From positions 1 through 64,000 of the IMG/VR virus record IMGVR_UViG_3300036766_000359: a stretch of DNA of 64,000 nt; one strand, given 5' to 3'. This stretch comes from a virus. The notes under the pieces are model-generated. The model did no database searches and was not told where the DNA came from. It saw only the letters and a list, made by a program, of their open reading frames with translations. How positions within the stretch are numbered: the stretch's first letter is position 1; each line of letters starts with the position of its first letter. Shown one piece after another: positions 7,677-16,551 of the stretch. Position numbers and translations under genes: made by a program.

Positions 7677-8573
7677 CTAGATACCAAGAAATCTTCTAGG
7701 GGTAAGTGCGCCCCTACCCACGGAAGGACCGAATGACGAACGTATTCCGACACCATAACGTGACTGACGTAATCCTCTGATTACTTTGACAGTATCCTTT
7801 GCTTGCGTAACGAATTCTTGAAATCTAGTTTGAGCATCATTTGATATGCTCTGGTACTTAGACGACTTCTCAAGGTCAAGAGATACGCCACCAATTGAGT
7901 ACCCGAACTCTTCGAGAACCCAGTTTAACGAGATTGCATTAATGGCATGCACCATGGCTCCGGTAAGAAGGAGCGTTCGCCAGTTTCTATGCTGCAGCAT
8001 GAGCTGATCAAGCGTTTGGTAAAACGTCTGAGGCGGATACATGTTGATTGAATCATTCGACACGCGAAGAAATTCAAGAAGTTCGCAGTCTTCCCATATG
8101 TACCCAAATACACGAGTAAACTGGTTTACCGCTTCTTCTCCAGCAGGAGGAGCGAAGTGGTAGTTTCTGGCCGGGTTATTGTCTCGAAGCATAATGCGGA
8201 GACCATGTACAAGGTCAACTTCAATATTAGTGATTCCAGGAACTGATACAATTTGAGTCGAATCGGAGACTATGGCGAACTTCTGAACAACCTCCGCTAG
8301 AGGAGAATTCAGATACTCACGCATATACCAACGGATCCGATACTCACCGATATTTGCATCAATTGGGATTATGAAACTGGCGTAATATTCACCGGTAGCA
8401 GCATTTACTGGTACGCGATTAGCTGGAGGAAGTAAAACTTCATACCCAGTCGTGAAATCGTATATTGAGAAAAAAATTTCTGCAGCATTTTTAGGCCGAC
8501 CATCTGTCGATTTAGTGAAAATCGACAGCCCGGTTCTACCAAGTTCCTGACCTCTACGAAATGTAACAGACAT
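7677..8573 (-). CDS. Tail/baseplate protein with N-terminal Ig-like domain
   Basis: Residues 1-100 of this 298-residue protein form a beta-sandwich module marked by GEYYASF and GEYRIRWYMRE. The same module occurs twice in the 402-residue tail protein at 22.1-23.3 kb. The remainder is mostly helical, with conserved-looking stretches such as NNPARNYHFAPP and FTRVFGYIWEDCELLEFL. The C-terminus is basic and Gly/Arg-rich. Ig-like modules on phage tails commonly mediate weak carbohydrate binding. The helical part would anchor it to the baseplate; this is inference from position and fold pattern. Confidence 0.6.
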   Translation of the reverse strand: MSVTFRRGQELGRTGLSIFTKSTDGRPKNAAEIFFSIYDFTTGYEVLLPPANRVPVNAATGEYYASFIIPIDANIGEYRIRWYMREYLNSPLAEVVQKFAIVSDSTQIVSVPGITNIEVDLVHGLRIMLRDNNPARNYHFAPPAGEEAVNQFTRVFGYIWEDCELLEFLRVSNDSINMYPPQTFYQTLDQLMLQHRNWRTLLLTGAMVHAINAISLNWVLEEFGYSIGGVSLDLEKSSKYQSISNDAQTRFQEFVTQAKDTVKVIRGLRQSRYGVGIRSSFGPSVGRGALTPRRFLGI

Positions 8574-8591
8574 GTAAAACCTTACCCGACC

Positions 8592-9401
8592 TTACCGATA
8601 AAGGTTTTCCATATCTTTCATGGTCTTGGATATCCACTCTGAAAGAATTTCTGGAATTTCCGTATCTTTAACTTTTTCAAATCGAGCCATAGCACGATTA
8701 CCAGACTTGTAGTGAGGTATACCAAGGTCAGGACCGCCTGAAACAGGGTTTCCGCCGAGAGTCCAAACCGCATCTTCGGTACTACCGTCCGATGCAATAT
8801 CTCCTTGACCGATAAGTTCCCCATATGGAGTTTCAGCGACAATGCGAAAACTTCCGTAGCTACGTTCATCACCTGGGTCCCACGTAAACTCTTTGATAGT
8901 AACATCATTACTAATGGCAGCTAGAACGCTGCGAATGTCAGAAACCACAAGATCCTTTACCGGAGAATCAGAGTTATCAATCTTACTAGCGATTTTCCGA
9001 AGCATAGCAGACATCTCAAATGGTTTCTTCATAGCCACATTCTCCTGTTGAGTTACTTGTTCTTGCATAGAGGCGTTACGCCATTGGAATTCTATGTCTG
9101 AACCTTCACGGTCTTCCAGTTTATCAGCCCATTTACGGGCTTCAGCGTCATTCTTGAACGTCTTGGTCTTCCAACTACTTTTACCTGGAGTACGATAAGC
9201 TACTTCCACCGGCAGATTTTCATCAAAGCTAGCAGTTGACTTTCGAGAAACTGGTTCATTCATTCCGGTGGGTGCATGCCATTGAGCTTCTTCGCCATAT
9301 TCTTCGGCTGCTTCTTTAGTATCAAATGACCCTATCGTTTCGCCATCATCAAACTTCACGTACCAATTGTTTTCTTCATAAACTATGTAAGTACGAAGCA
9401 T
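8592..9401 (-). CDS. Hypothetical protein carrying the RIA helical module
   Basis: The N-terminus of this 269-residue protein has two short beta-alpha units in which a strand is followed by DTKEAAEEYG or NDAEARKWADKL. These look like the small repeats phages use to wrap modified residues, but the fold is not certain. In the middle sits the module MLRKIASKIDNSDSP followed by VVSDIRSVLAAI. This is closely similar to the modules flanking the LRV repeats at 46.5-47.3 kb. The C-terminal 100 residues are beta-rich with an acidic end. I cannot assign a function. The shared module suggests a common partner or location with the head-region proteins. Confidence 0.55.
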   Translation of the reverse strand: MLRTYIVYEENNWYVKFDDGETIGSFDTKEAAEEYGEEAQWHAPTGMNEPVSRKSTASFDENLPVEVAYRTPGKSSWKTKTFKNDAEARKWADKLEDREGSDIEFQWRNASMQEQVTQQENVAMKKPFEMSAMLRKIASKIDNSDSPVKDLVVSDIRSVLAAISNDVTIKEFTWDPGDERSYGSFRIVAETPYGELIGQGDIASDGSTEDAVWTLGGNPVSGGPDLGIPHYKSGNRAMARFEKVKDTEIPEILSEWISKTMKDMENLYR

Positions 9402-9425
9402 AATCTTCTCTTCTTTAGTGTTGAC

Positions 9426-9932
9426 CTAGCGAACTTCCTGGAGCTTAGAAATTGGGCGAATCAATTCACGCCCATCTTCGGTCCGAATTAGAGCACTTGG
9501 ACGTCCTTCCCAATTTTCCAGTCCAATTTTGAGAACTACAGCCTCTTTGTTATCTCCGTCCGTGTCACTAAACATAACTCTTGAGTCAACTTTACATCCA
9601 TTTGTAATTGTTTTAGATACTGCGTCATGAGCTTCATCCATCGAAGTAGAAAAACTGGACGAACCCTTATGTTTAAAGTATTCAACCTGCTTGAGACGAT
9701 CCTTTGCTTCACTCTTAGAGGGAAAACAACCACCAGACCAATCTGGGTTACCCTCAGATTTGACGCAATAACCTCCAGGAGTCTTCCGAATAATACTCTC
9801 TTTTTCCTGACTGACAGTGTCCTGACATTCTTCTTGGGAAACCATCTGTCGAGTCCCATAATCCGGTCTCTCAGAAAGGGGCTGAGACATACTGGAAGCT
9901 ATACGAGCGGCTATGACCAAATGTGAACTCAT
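9426..9932 (-). CDS. Conserved phage protein with CFPSKSEAKDRLKQVEYFK motif
   Basis: The start is chosen at the ATG at 9932, giving 168 residues; longer versions would run into the divergent ligase gene. The N-terminus SSHLVIAARIASSM is a short form of the RIA helix. The core GGYCVKSEGNPDWSGGCF followed by the motif in the call is a small beta-alpha unit seen in many uncharacterised phage proteins. The C-terminal third (CKVDSRVMFSDTDGD...LIRTEDGRELI) looks like an SH3-like barrel. The function is unknown. It is divergent from the ligase gene with only about 60 bp between starts, so the two may share a control region. Confidence 0.5.
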   Translation of the reverse strand: MSSHLVIAARIASSMSQPLSERPDYGTRQMVSQEECQDTVSQEKESIIRKTPGGYCVKSEGNPDWSGGCFPSKSEAKDRLKQVEYFKHKGSSSFSTSMDEAHDAVSKTITNGCKVDSRVMFSDTDGDNKEAVVLKIGLENWEGRPSALIRTEDGRELIRPISKLQEVR

Positions 9933-9992
9933 GTAATGAATGATGACAAAAGGTCCAGTCGTAAATCTTGACGGGTGGTGGGTAGGGGTAAT

Positions 9993-10622
9993 ATGAATCA
10001 AATCACCCAATCATCACCCAAGTGGCATATGTTTCCTTTTAAGCCAATTCGGGTAACTGAGTCAGTATTTTCGTTCATAGATACATCTGAATACATTATG
10101 GAAAAAAAGTATGACGGATTTAGGGCAATTCTAATTGTCGACCAAACTCAAGAGTTGTGGACTAGAGAACATCGAAAAATTGAAGTACCAGACAATCTTC
10201 GGACACAGTTGTTAGAATTGAACCTTCCAAAAGGAACAGTTTTGGACGGAGAAATCTGGACTCCGACTAAGAGAGGGTCATGGCGTCATAATCGAACAGT
10301 CCAGTGCCATCTGACATTTTGGGACGTGATCCGGTCCGGAACGCAAGACATGAGTCGAGATCCTCTTGAAAAGAGGTTCGAAGAACTCATTAAACTTGTA
10401 GCCGGAAGGGTCCCGGAAATTTCAACGGTAGAACGTTTTCAGGCTAGTCTTGATGGATATCGAAGAATAGTAGAAGAAGCAAAGGCATTCAAAGCATCGA
10501 CACGTTCACGTTCCGGATTTATTCACGGAGCCGTCCTGAAACGACGTAATTCTCCACGCAGAGATCATTCAACGAGGTGTATCGAGCACTCCGACTGGAT
10601 GAAACTAGTGGTAGAACTTTGA
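9993..10622 (+). CDS. Minimal ATP-dependent DNA/RNA ligase (nucleotidyltransferase)
   Basis: The start is the ATG at 9993, preceded by AGGGG at good spacing; in-frame GTGs lie upstream. The 209-residue product carries the covalent nucleotidyltransferase motifs in order. Motif I is KKYDGFRA with Lys39 as the likely AMP-accepting residue. Motif III is VLDGEIW, IIIa LTFWDVI, IV HGAVLKRR and V DWMKLVVEL. Ligases of this class seal nicks through enzyme-AMP and AMP-DNA intermediates. It is short and appears to lack the usual C-terminal OB domain. Motif IV has HG where EG is typical. It could be a trimmed DNA ligase, an RNA ligase, or another nucleotidyltransferase. Confidence 0.75.
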   Translation: MNQITQSSPKWHMFPFKPIRVTESVFSFIDTSEYIMEKKYDGFRAILIVDQTQELWTREHRKIEVPDNLRTQLLELNLPKGTVLDGEIWTPTKRGSWRHNRTVQCHLTFWDVIRSGTQDMSRDPLEKRFEELIKLVAGRVPEISTVERFQASLDGYRRIVEEAKAFKASTRSRSGFIHGAVLKRRNSPRRDHSTRCIEHSDWMKLVVEL

Positions 10623-10639
10623 TGGATTGGGTTCAGCCT
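10622..10639 (+). repeat. 18-bp repeat at gene end (copy 1)
   Basis: ATGGATTGGGTTCAGCCT overlaps the ligase stop codon (TGATG). It matches 46485-46502, after another plus-strand gene, at 17 of 18 positions. An 11-base core recurs on the minus strand at 58606-58616. Each copy begins a tiny frame encoding MDWV. Confidence 0.6.
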
Positions 10640-10676
10640 AATTAATAATTGAATTTTAAATTCTATGGTTTGATCG

Positions 10677-11198
10677 ATGACAATATCAGAGATATGTTAT
10701 CGAATCCTGTGGATTTTATTATTCACGTTAGTGTCATTCATTATTTTTTCGGTATTTTTACATCCAAAATTCCCAAGAGGGAAACGAAAAATAATAGTTA
10801 ACAATGGTTGGACAACTCATATTATCGGCACTACGGAAGATGTACAATTCGCATGCCATAAAGCACATCTAGTAGTCATAGATGCGATCAGACAAAGCGC
10901 CATACCGAACCAACTTCAAGTATTGGATAAAATCTCTGAGGTATGTTTTTATTTCATACCAGAGAATAATAGCAAGAGCTACATGACTTGCATACCAACC
11001 AGATTTGGTTTCCGAATACCGCTAATAGTTATCAGAAAAAAAGTACACGACCAAATCACGAATGGCGCAACGCCAATAATGGGACTGATTCAAATTCTTG
11101 AGTCTGAAGGAAATAAAAAGTTATACTGGAAATTATACGGAGGGTCAGAATCGATACAAGCGAAAGCCGAAGAATCGTTCATCACTTACAAAGAATAG
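10677..11198 (+). CDS. Small membrane-anchored protein
   Basis: Residues 10-30 (LWILLFTLVSFIIFSVFL) form one strong transmembrane helix, followed by a basic cluster (KFPRGKRK). By the positive-inside rule the soluble 140-residue C-terminal part faces the cytoplasm. That part is mixed alpha/beta (TTHIIGTTEDVQFACHKAHL...) and matches no family I recognise. It lies downstream of the ligase and converges with the glycosyltransferase gene, overlapping its end by 17 bp. An involvement in lysis or membrane takeover is conceivable but not shown. Confidence 0.55.
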   Translation: MTISEICYRILWILLFTLVSFIIFSVFLHPKFPRGKRKIIVNNGWTTHIIGTTEDVQFACHKAHLVVIDAIRQSAIPNQLQVLDKISEVCFYFIPENNSKSYMTCIPTRFGFRIPLIVIRKKVHDQITNGATPIMGLIQILESEGNKKLYWKLYGGSESIQAKAEESFITYKE

Positions 11199-12312
11199 AG
11201 TCTTCTATAACAATCTCGAGACGTACGGCTGATTCTTTCCACGTCATACCCTTAGCAAACACTGATCCCCTGAGTCTCCATTCATCCTGAAAAGCTTTAT
11301 CAGACAAAGCTTTGACAACAAATCCGGTGAATTCATCAATGTGATGACGAGCTGGAGAATCCACCATGGGGACATGGCCACCAAAAATATCACCTAGAGC
11401 GTCGGCGTTCGTTAAAACAGGGATAGCTCCAGTACCGCATCCTTCAAGTGCTGTGACACAGAATGTTTCAGTATATTTAACCGGATCGCACGGATAACCA
11501 AGACATTCGGCTTCACCGAATTCTTGAGCCATTCGGGTTCTTGAAACGGCTTTGTAGTGCTCTACACCGTGAGAAGCCAGCCTGCGAACTGCTTCCTTTA
11601 TGTATAGAGCACGAAAATGGAGTTCTTTGAAATCCGGAACTCCGGGGTTGGCGTAGCGAACAGCTCCGATGTTTTCAGCCCAAGAATCAAAGTTATAAAA
11701 AATTCGGAGGGTTGCATGAGGAACCTCTTTACGAATTTTCGGCCACTGCTGTAAAAGCAAGTGCAGTCCTCGATCAGGCGAAGAGGCGTAGATAACTCTT
11801 CCAGGGACTTTTTCAACCTGTGGGAACATATCGGGGTCCCAACCATTCGGAACCATACGCCACTTTTCCGGACATGGCGTTTGCGGAGCCATCCAGTTCA
11901 TATGAGAGTCGCTCGGACTCGTGAATATGTCAACCAAATTCTCCCAGCCCGGTTGACAAAATCTAAAATCAGAAATTTGATGATTCTCAAGTCGGAGGAA
12001 CTTATCCGAAACACCACGGAAGACTTCAGGATCATTCCATGAGTATAAAACATCATGCTGAGTGATTTCAGATTGGAACGTGGAGAGAGGACGTACAAGA
12101 ACACCGTCCCAAACATGCATGTCTGGGGTGTTACGAACAGGAACATACAAAGTTGTCGGCCACCCGCGTTTAGCCATTTCACGGGCAATGTAAAAACACC
12201 CAACTTCAGAACCAGTTAATCCCTGAGTAGAACCAAGAAGATCGGTGAAATCAAAAGTCTTTGACCCAGACGCCCACGGACCGTAAATAAAAGCTATCCG
12301 AGACTTGTTCAA
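11182..12312 (-). CDS. Glycosyltransferase (GT-B fold, GT4-like)
   Basis: The 376-residue protein has a GT-B layout. The N-terminal acceptor half includes GSEVGCFYIAREMAKRGW, the usual position for a GG-type loop. The C-terminal donor half contains PNGWDPDMFP, VIYASSPDRGLHLLLQQWP and the E-x7-E-like ETFCVTALEGCGTGAIPV. The YASSPDRGL segment is shared with the GT4 part of the 1107-residue protein immediately upstream, so these are paralogues. The two genes overlap by ATGA and are translationally coupled. Together they probably glycosylate a virion protein or the host surface; the sugar and acceptor are unknown. Confidence 0.8.
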   Translation of the reverse strand: MNKSRIAFIYGPWASGSKTFDFTDLLGSTQGLTGSEVGCFYIAREMAKRGWPTTLYVPVRNTPDMHVWDGVLVRPLSTFQSEITQHDVLYSWNDPEVFRGVSDKFLRLENHQISDFRFCQPGWENLVDIFTSPSDSHMNWMAPQTPCPEKWRMVPNGWDPDMFPQVEKVPGRVIYASSPDRGLHLLLQQWPKIRKEVPHATLRIFYNFDSWAENIGAVRYANPGVPDFKELHFRALYIKEAVRRLASHGVEHYKAVSRTRMAQEFGEAECLGYPCDPVKYTETFCVTALEGCGTGAIPVLTNADALGDIFGGHVPMVDSPARHHIDEFTGFVVKALSDKAFQDEWRLRGSVFAKGMTWKESAVRLEIVIEDSILCK

Positions 12313-15300
12313 AAAGCACCTCTATACTGAACTATGGGGGAACTCTGAACATCACTGATTGTTTGTCTAAGCATCGCGTCCCAATCTTTCGCAACTCCAT
12401 CCCATGAGAAGTTGTCATGCGCGAAAGACTGAAGAACATTTCTGTCTCCATCGTCTGGCTTATTCATGGCCTTAATAACTTCTTCGACGAATTTTGTCTG
12501 ATATCCAGCAGATAACCAGTCGCCATGAACCATAGCGCCACGGTTGCCAACGGTTTCGTTTAAAGCAGCAATAGGAGATGTTATCATTCGAAGTCCAGCA
12601 GCATGGGCTTCCATGGCGGATATGCAAGAAGTTTCACTAAACCAACTCGGATATGTCCAAACACCGCTCGCAAGATATTCACGAGCCAACGTAGCCTGAT
12701 CAACGCGACCATGAAAATAAACACCGTGTTTGGCGTTTTCAGAAATCATGTCTTTAAGATGTCGAATGAGAGCTTTTTGTCCGTCATCATGTTGAACGCA
12801 TGCTTCCCAAGTCTGAAAACCATAGTAAATATGCAACTCAGCGTCCGGGACTGCCTGACGTACTTGAGGCCAACAACGTAAAGCAGTTTCTAACCCACGG
12901 TCTGGACTTGAACTATAAACGGCTCTATGCGGATTCCTAGGAACTGAACGATTAAATCTTGACAAGTCAATCCCATTCCTCGTTACAGCAACTTGAGATG
13001 GGTGTAGAAAATCGTATTGAGAAAAAAAGAATCCTTTATGCCAATTAGATAAACAAAGAAATTTGTCTATTTTTAGGGCTCTTTCATGAGTAAGTTCTGA
13101 GCCACAATGGATGTCATGAACCCAACAAAGTGTAGCTTTTCGAGAAAGACCTGGAGCGTCAATAGCTTGCGGTCTACGAGAAACCACAAGAGCGTCACAA
13201 GATATATTTGAAAACTTCGAATAATGTAGATACTCAACACCAGAAAAAGTTCCTTCTAGACCATTACACTCTCCGTATAAACGAACTTTATTTCCACGCG
13301 CAGTAAGAAGTCGAGCCATTTCCATGGCAGCAGTCTCACTTCCACCTATTCCAGTTTTGGCAGCTATTTCAGGATTCCACGGCTCCGTATTCCAACCAAC
13401 GTATAAAACAATATCAAGTGGAGAACGTACATGATCAATCTTTGAAGGAAGACCACCACGGGTAAGTAAAGCAGCCTGGCCAGGAACATACCCGCTCGTG
13501 TGTTCCACAACGCGTGAATCGAAACCGTACATACCAGCGGAAGCGTAATCACGTTCAAGATCCGAAGGAATGGCAGCACGAATGTGTTCACGAAAGTATT
13601 CATCATTCCATAGATAATGACCAGGTCTGGTAACTCCTTGACCCCAAGAACCTCGCGGGGTGCTGATGAGAAGCTGTCCTCCTGGCTTTAGAATTTCTCG
13701 AACACGACAAAATGCTTTTACGGGGTCGTGTAAGTGTTCATAAACTTCATAAAGGACGACAATATCGTAATGACTCGGGAAGCCATCAGGAACAGGTGAG
13801 TCACTCATGAAATCATGAACTTCGTGAGTAGCCCCAGTTGAGAACTGAGTTGCCCGAGTCTTAGCCAAATTAACGGAGCTTACTCTGGTATCTATGCCCC
13901 AGACACTATGTCCGTTTTGTGCAATTCGATTCGTGAGCCAACCGTCTGCAGAACCAATATCAAGTATGTCAAGTTTCCTCCCTAAATCTGATTCACGTTC
14001 ATTTACAACTTCAAGAAGCCACTCCCATCGAGGAAGATGATCATGTCCTGCCGGGACTGGGCTCGGCATCGGTATCGTCTCGACAACTACCGGACCGGAC
14101 TCAGAAAATGAATAATGCCCTTTAAAAGCTTCTTCACTGTTGTGCGGAGCGAGAATAGCGTTAGTCTTCGCCCACATTTCAGCAATTTCTGGTGTATCTC
14201 TGATGGCCCATGGGACGGCCTGCATCAAATGCCTAGCAGCAAAAATTTCGTCATGAAGAAGAAGAGTTTTCCACAAACCCTGAAACATCGATAGTTGAGT
14301 TCCACGAGAAAAGTGTGGCGGATAATCGGTTACGAGTTGATTCTCGGGTAATTGAGGCTCAGAAGAATGAGAAGATTGGGTGATTTTCGGTTCGACTGAA
14401 TTAGTATGGATTATGCTCTTCACGGTCTCCAAGGCAGATGGAGAAAGACCATTATAACCTGACAATTCGTCAAGAGTGTTATCAATCTTCTGACGAATTA
14501 ACCATGACCCATATAGATTACGATTGGCCAGTAAACCTTCGTCGTACTTGACTTTAAGAGCGCAGTCAGAACTTTCTTTTGCGTCTTGAACAAGACCGAT
14601 AGAATTTAGAGCAACATTTAAATATTTGTGAATTTCGAACGAACGTTCAAGCGGATTAATAAATAGTGATGTTTTCGTCGGAGGGAAATTTAAGCCTACT
14701 CGAGAAAAATGAACACACCGTTCCCAATTTCTCCGGGTGTCTTTCCCATTTTGCGCGAGAAAATAAAAACACTTAGCCATTTCGAAATAAGCTTCACCCC
14801 AGTCTTCTCTAATCAAAATAGCACGTTGACACCATTCTATCGCTTTTTCATATTGAGCTCGATTTTTGTAGACTCCAATAATTAGCAAACAAGACATGTA
14901 CTGCTCATCCGGCCATCCAGAGAGTTCTACGTGTCGAGATAAATGTTTGATCCCTTCATCTTGAAAACCATTATTGATACATTCCATTCCAAGGTAGTAA
15001 AGAGTCCGTGTGTTAGTATCCCCGGAATTTTCATACATACGACGAAGAATACGTAAATTTCTACCAGATTCTGTTTTCTTTGTACTAAACTGACGTCTGT
15101 GGACAACTTTTACAGAATCTTCTTTACGGGTGACGGCTCCAAATTTTGCGCACAGAACTTCATGGACATCATCTCTCCATTCAAAGTCACGCCTATTCGA
15201 GATGAGTCTTTCTCTATAATGAACAAGAGTCTGGTTACCATGCTCATCATGAGCATATTCATATGGGAATTCGATAGAAACTGGGTACTTAGAAGCGTCT

Positions 15301-15632
15301 TCAGAGTACTTGGATATAATTTGCTGTAAATTTTCTAAGCCGAATACTTCGTCATCCCCATCGAACCAAACAGCCCATTGGTGACTGGCAAGGGAAAAAC
15401 TATGATTCCGAGCTTCAGCGAATGAATTAATTAGACCATCTGGTCCATTGCATGCGGTGTATACTTCAACCTTATCAGCATACCTGTTCGCAACATCAAG
15501 CGTTCCATCTTGAGAACCGGTATCTACGACAACAATTTCATCAACGTATGGCCGAACGGATCTTAGACAGGTCTCAAGTGTGGAAACGTCATCTTTTACG
15601 ATGAAACAGCACGATACGGGGATCTTATCCAT
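12309..15632 (-). CDS. Multidomain glycosyltransferase: GT2 - TPR - methyltransferase - GT4
   Basis: The 1107 residues contain four regions. Residues 5-200 are a GT2 (GT-A) domain with VVDTGSQDGT and a DxD-like WFDGDDEVF. Residues 205-345 are TPR-like helical repeats (YEKAIEWCQRAILIREDWGE). Residues 553-690 are a class I SAM methyltransferase with LDIGSADGWL (SAM loop) and YEVYEHLHDP. Residues 740-1090 are a GT4 domain with GIGGSETAAMEMA, SSSPDRGLETALRCWP and ETSCISAMEAHAAGL. It may build and methyl-cap a glycan on one scaffold. Such fusions occur in large phages and in bacterial surface-glycan clusters. Substrates cannot be read from sequence. Confidence 0.85.
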   Translation of the reverse strand: MDKIPVSCCFIVKDDVSTLETCLRSVRPYVDEIVVVDTGSQDGTLDVANRYADKVEVYTACNGPDGLINSFAEARNHSFSLASHQWAVWFDGDDEVFGLENLQQIISKYSEDASKYPVSIEFPYEYAHDEHGNQTLVHYRERLISNRRDFEWRDDVHEVLCAKFGAVTRKEDSVKVVHRRQFSTKKTESGRNLRILRRMYENSGDTNTRTLYYLGMECINNGFQDEGIKHLSRHVELSGWPDEQYMSCLLIIGVYKNRAQYEKAIEWCQRAILIREDWGEAYFEMAKCFYFLAQNGKDTRRNWERCVHFSRVGLNFPPTKTSLFINPLERSFEIHKYLNVALNSIGLVQDAKESSDCALKVKYDEGLLANRNLYGSWLIRQKIDNTLDELSGYNGLSPSALETVKSIIHTNSVEPKITQSSHSSEPQLPENQLVTDYPPHFSRGTQLSMFQGLWKTLLLHDEIFAARHLMQAVPWAIRDTPEIAEMWAKTNAILAPHNSEEAFKGHYSFSESGPVVVETIPMPSPVPAGHDHLPRWEWLLEVVNERESDLGRKLDILDIGSADGWLTNRIAQNGHSVWGIDTRVSSVNLAKTRATQFSTGATHEVHDFMSDSPVPDGFPSHYDIVVLYEVYEHLHDPVKAFCRVREILKPGGQLLISTPRGSWGQGVTRPGHYLWNDEYFREHIRAAIPSDLERDYASAGMYGFDSRVVEHTSGYVPGQAALLTRGGLPSKIDHVRSPLDIVLYVGWNTEPWNPEIAAKTGIGGSETAAMEMARLLTARGNKVRLYGECNGLEGTFSGVEYLHYSKFSNISCDALVVSRRPQAIDAPGLSRKATLCWVHDIHCGSELTHERALKIDKFLCLSNWHKGFFFSQYDFLHPSQVAVTRNGIDLSRFNRSVPRNPHRAVYSSSPDRGLETALRCWPQVRQAVPDAELHIYYGFQTWEACVQHDDGQKALIRHLKDMISENAKHGVYFHGRVDQATLAREYLASGVWTYPSWFSETSCISAMEAHAAGLRMITSPIAALNETVGNRGAMVHGDWLSAGYQTKFVEEVIKAMNKPDDGDRNVLQSFAHDNFSWDGVAKDWDAMLRQTISDVQSSPIVQYRGAF

Positions 15633-15678
15633 GACCCAACTCTACACTCGATTAATCGAATGAAAGAATTGGATAGTA

Positions 15679-16551
15679 TTATAACGTGGTTACTGAGTTT
15701 CTAACTGCATCATTATAACCAAGTTCAATCATTTGGTCGATTGAGCTTCTGTCGAAATCAAGTGAATTTACACTCAATTCTGATCCAGGTCGAATAACAC
15801 GGACTTTCACTTTTCGATATTCAATACCGCCAAGAGCTTCAGACAGTCTATTTTTCAACGAACAAATCTTTAAGTCATTTTCCATTATTTCTGTGGACAT
15901 CAAATCCAAAGCACGAATTGCGTATCCTGGAATTGCAGCCTGACCAACTGTTGACCAAGCTGCAGGCTTATCTGGAGCCGTAACAATAACGTCAATTTCA
16001 GTGGCTCCGCGCCGAATGGCTTCCCCGAGTGGAGTGATGTCACGAAGACCGCCATCGGTCCATAACTTTCCGCCGATCTTCACAGGAGAAAGCAGCGCAG
16101 GATATGCAGCTGAGGCAAGCACCCAGCTTACAATATCATCTGAAGTCTGGTCTGCCACAACATACTCGCCAGTTTCCCAACAAACCGCACCAACAACGAG
16201 TTGACGTCCGCTCGCACGAATCAATTTCGGATTTAGTGTCTTGTGTGCCCAATCCGACAAAGGTGAGGAGTTATATACCGAAGGTTTCCAGACCGACGCC
16301 ACTGCGCCAAACACAGGCCAACTCTTGCGGACTTTTTCGGTCGTCACACCCTCCCAAAACTCTTCGAGCTTCTTGAGGGCCATGAACGGCTGCCCTAGCA
16401 TCGTGGTGGACAGCACAGAGCAGTTCAACGCCCCAACGCTGACCCCGCAGAGCATATCATAATCCCGGCGGTCTTCACTCATCCATTTGGTAAGAACGCC
16501 AACTTGATAAGCTCCCTTAGAACCACCACCACTCAAAACAAGTGCTCTCAT
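15679..16551 (-). CDS. Patatin-like phospholipase
   Basis: The 290-residue protein has all patatin hallmarks. The oxyanion loop is GGGSKGAYQ near residue 8, the nucleophile elbow is GVSVG (Ser38), and the catalytic Asp lies in TDGGLRD near residue 165. Patatins hydrolyse acyl esters of lipids through a Ser-Asp dyad. There is no signal peptide. The start overlaps the stop of the upstream tail-type gene as ATGA, so it is made together with tail proteins. It might help membrane breach during entry, lysis, or membrane remodelling. None of these can be chosen from sequence alone. Confidence 0.85.
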   Translation of the reverse strand: MRALVLSGGGSKGAYQVGVLTKWMSEDRRDYDMLCGVSVGALNCSVLSTTMLGQPFMALKKLEEFWEGVTTEKVRKSWPVFGAVASVWKPSVYNSSPLSDWAHKTLNPKLIRASGRQLVVGAVCWETGEYVVADQTSDDIVSWVLASAAYPALLSPVKIGGKLWTDGGLRDITPLGEAIRRGATEIDVIVTAPDKPAAWSTVGQAAIPGYAIRALDLMSTEIMENDLKICSLKNRLSEALGGIEYRKVKVRVIRPGSELSVNSLDFDRSSIDQMIELGYNDAVRNSVTTL

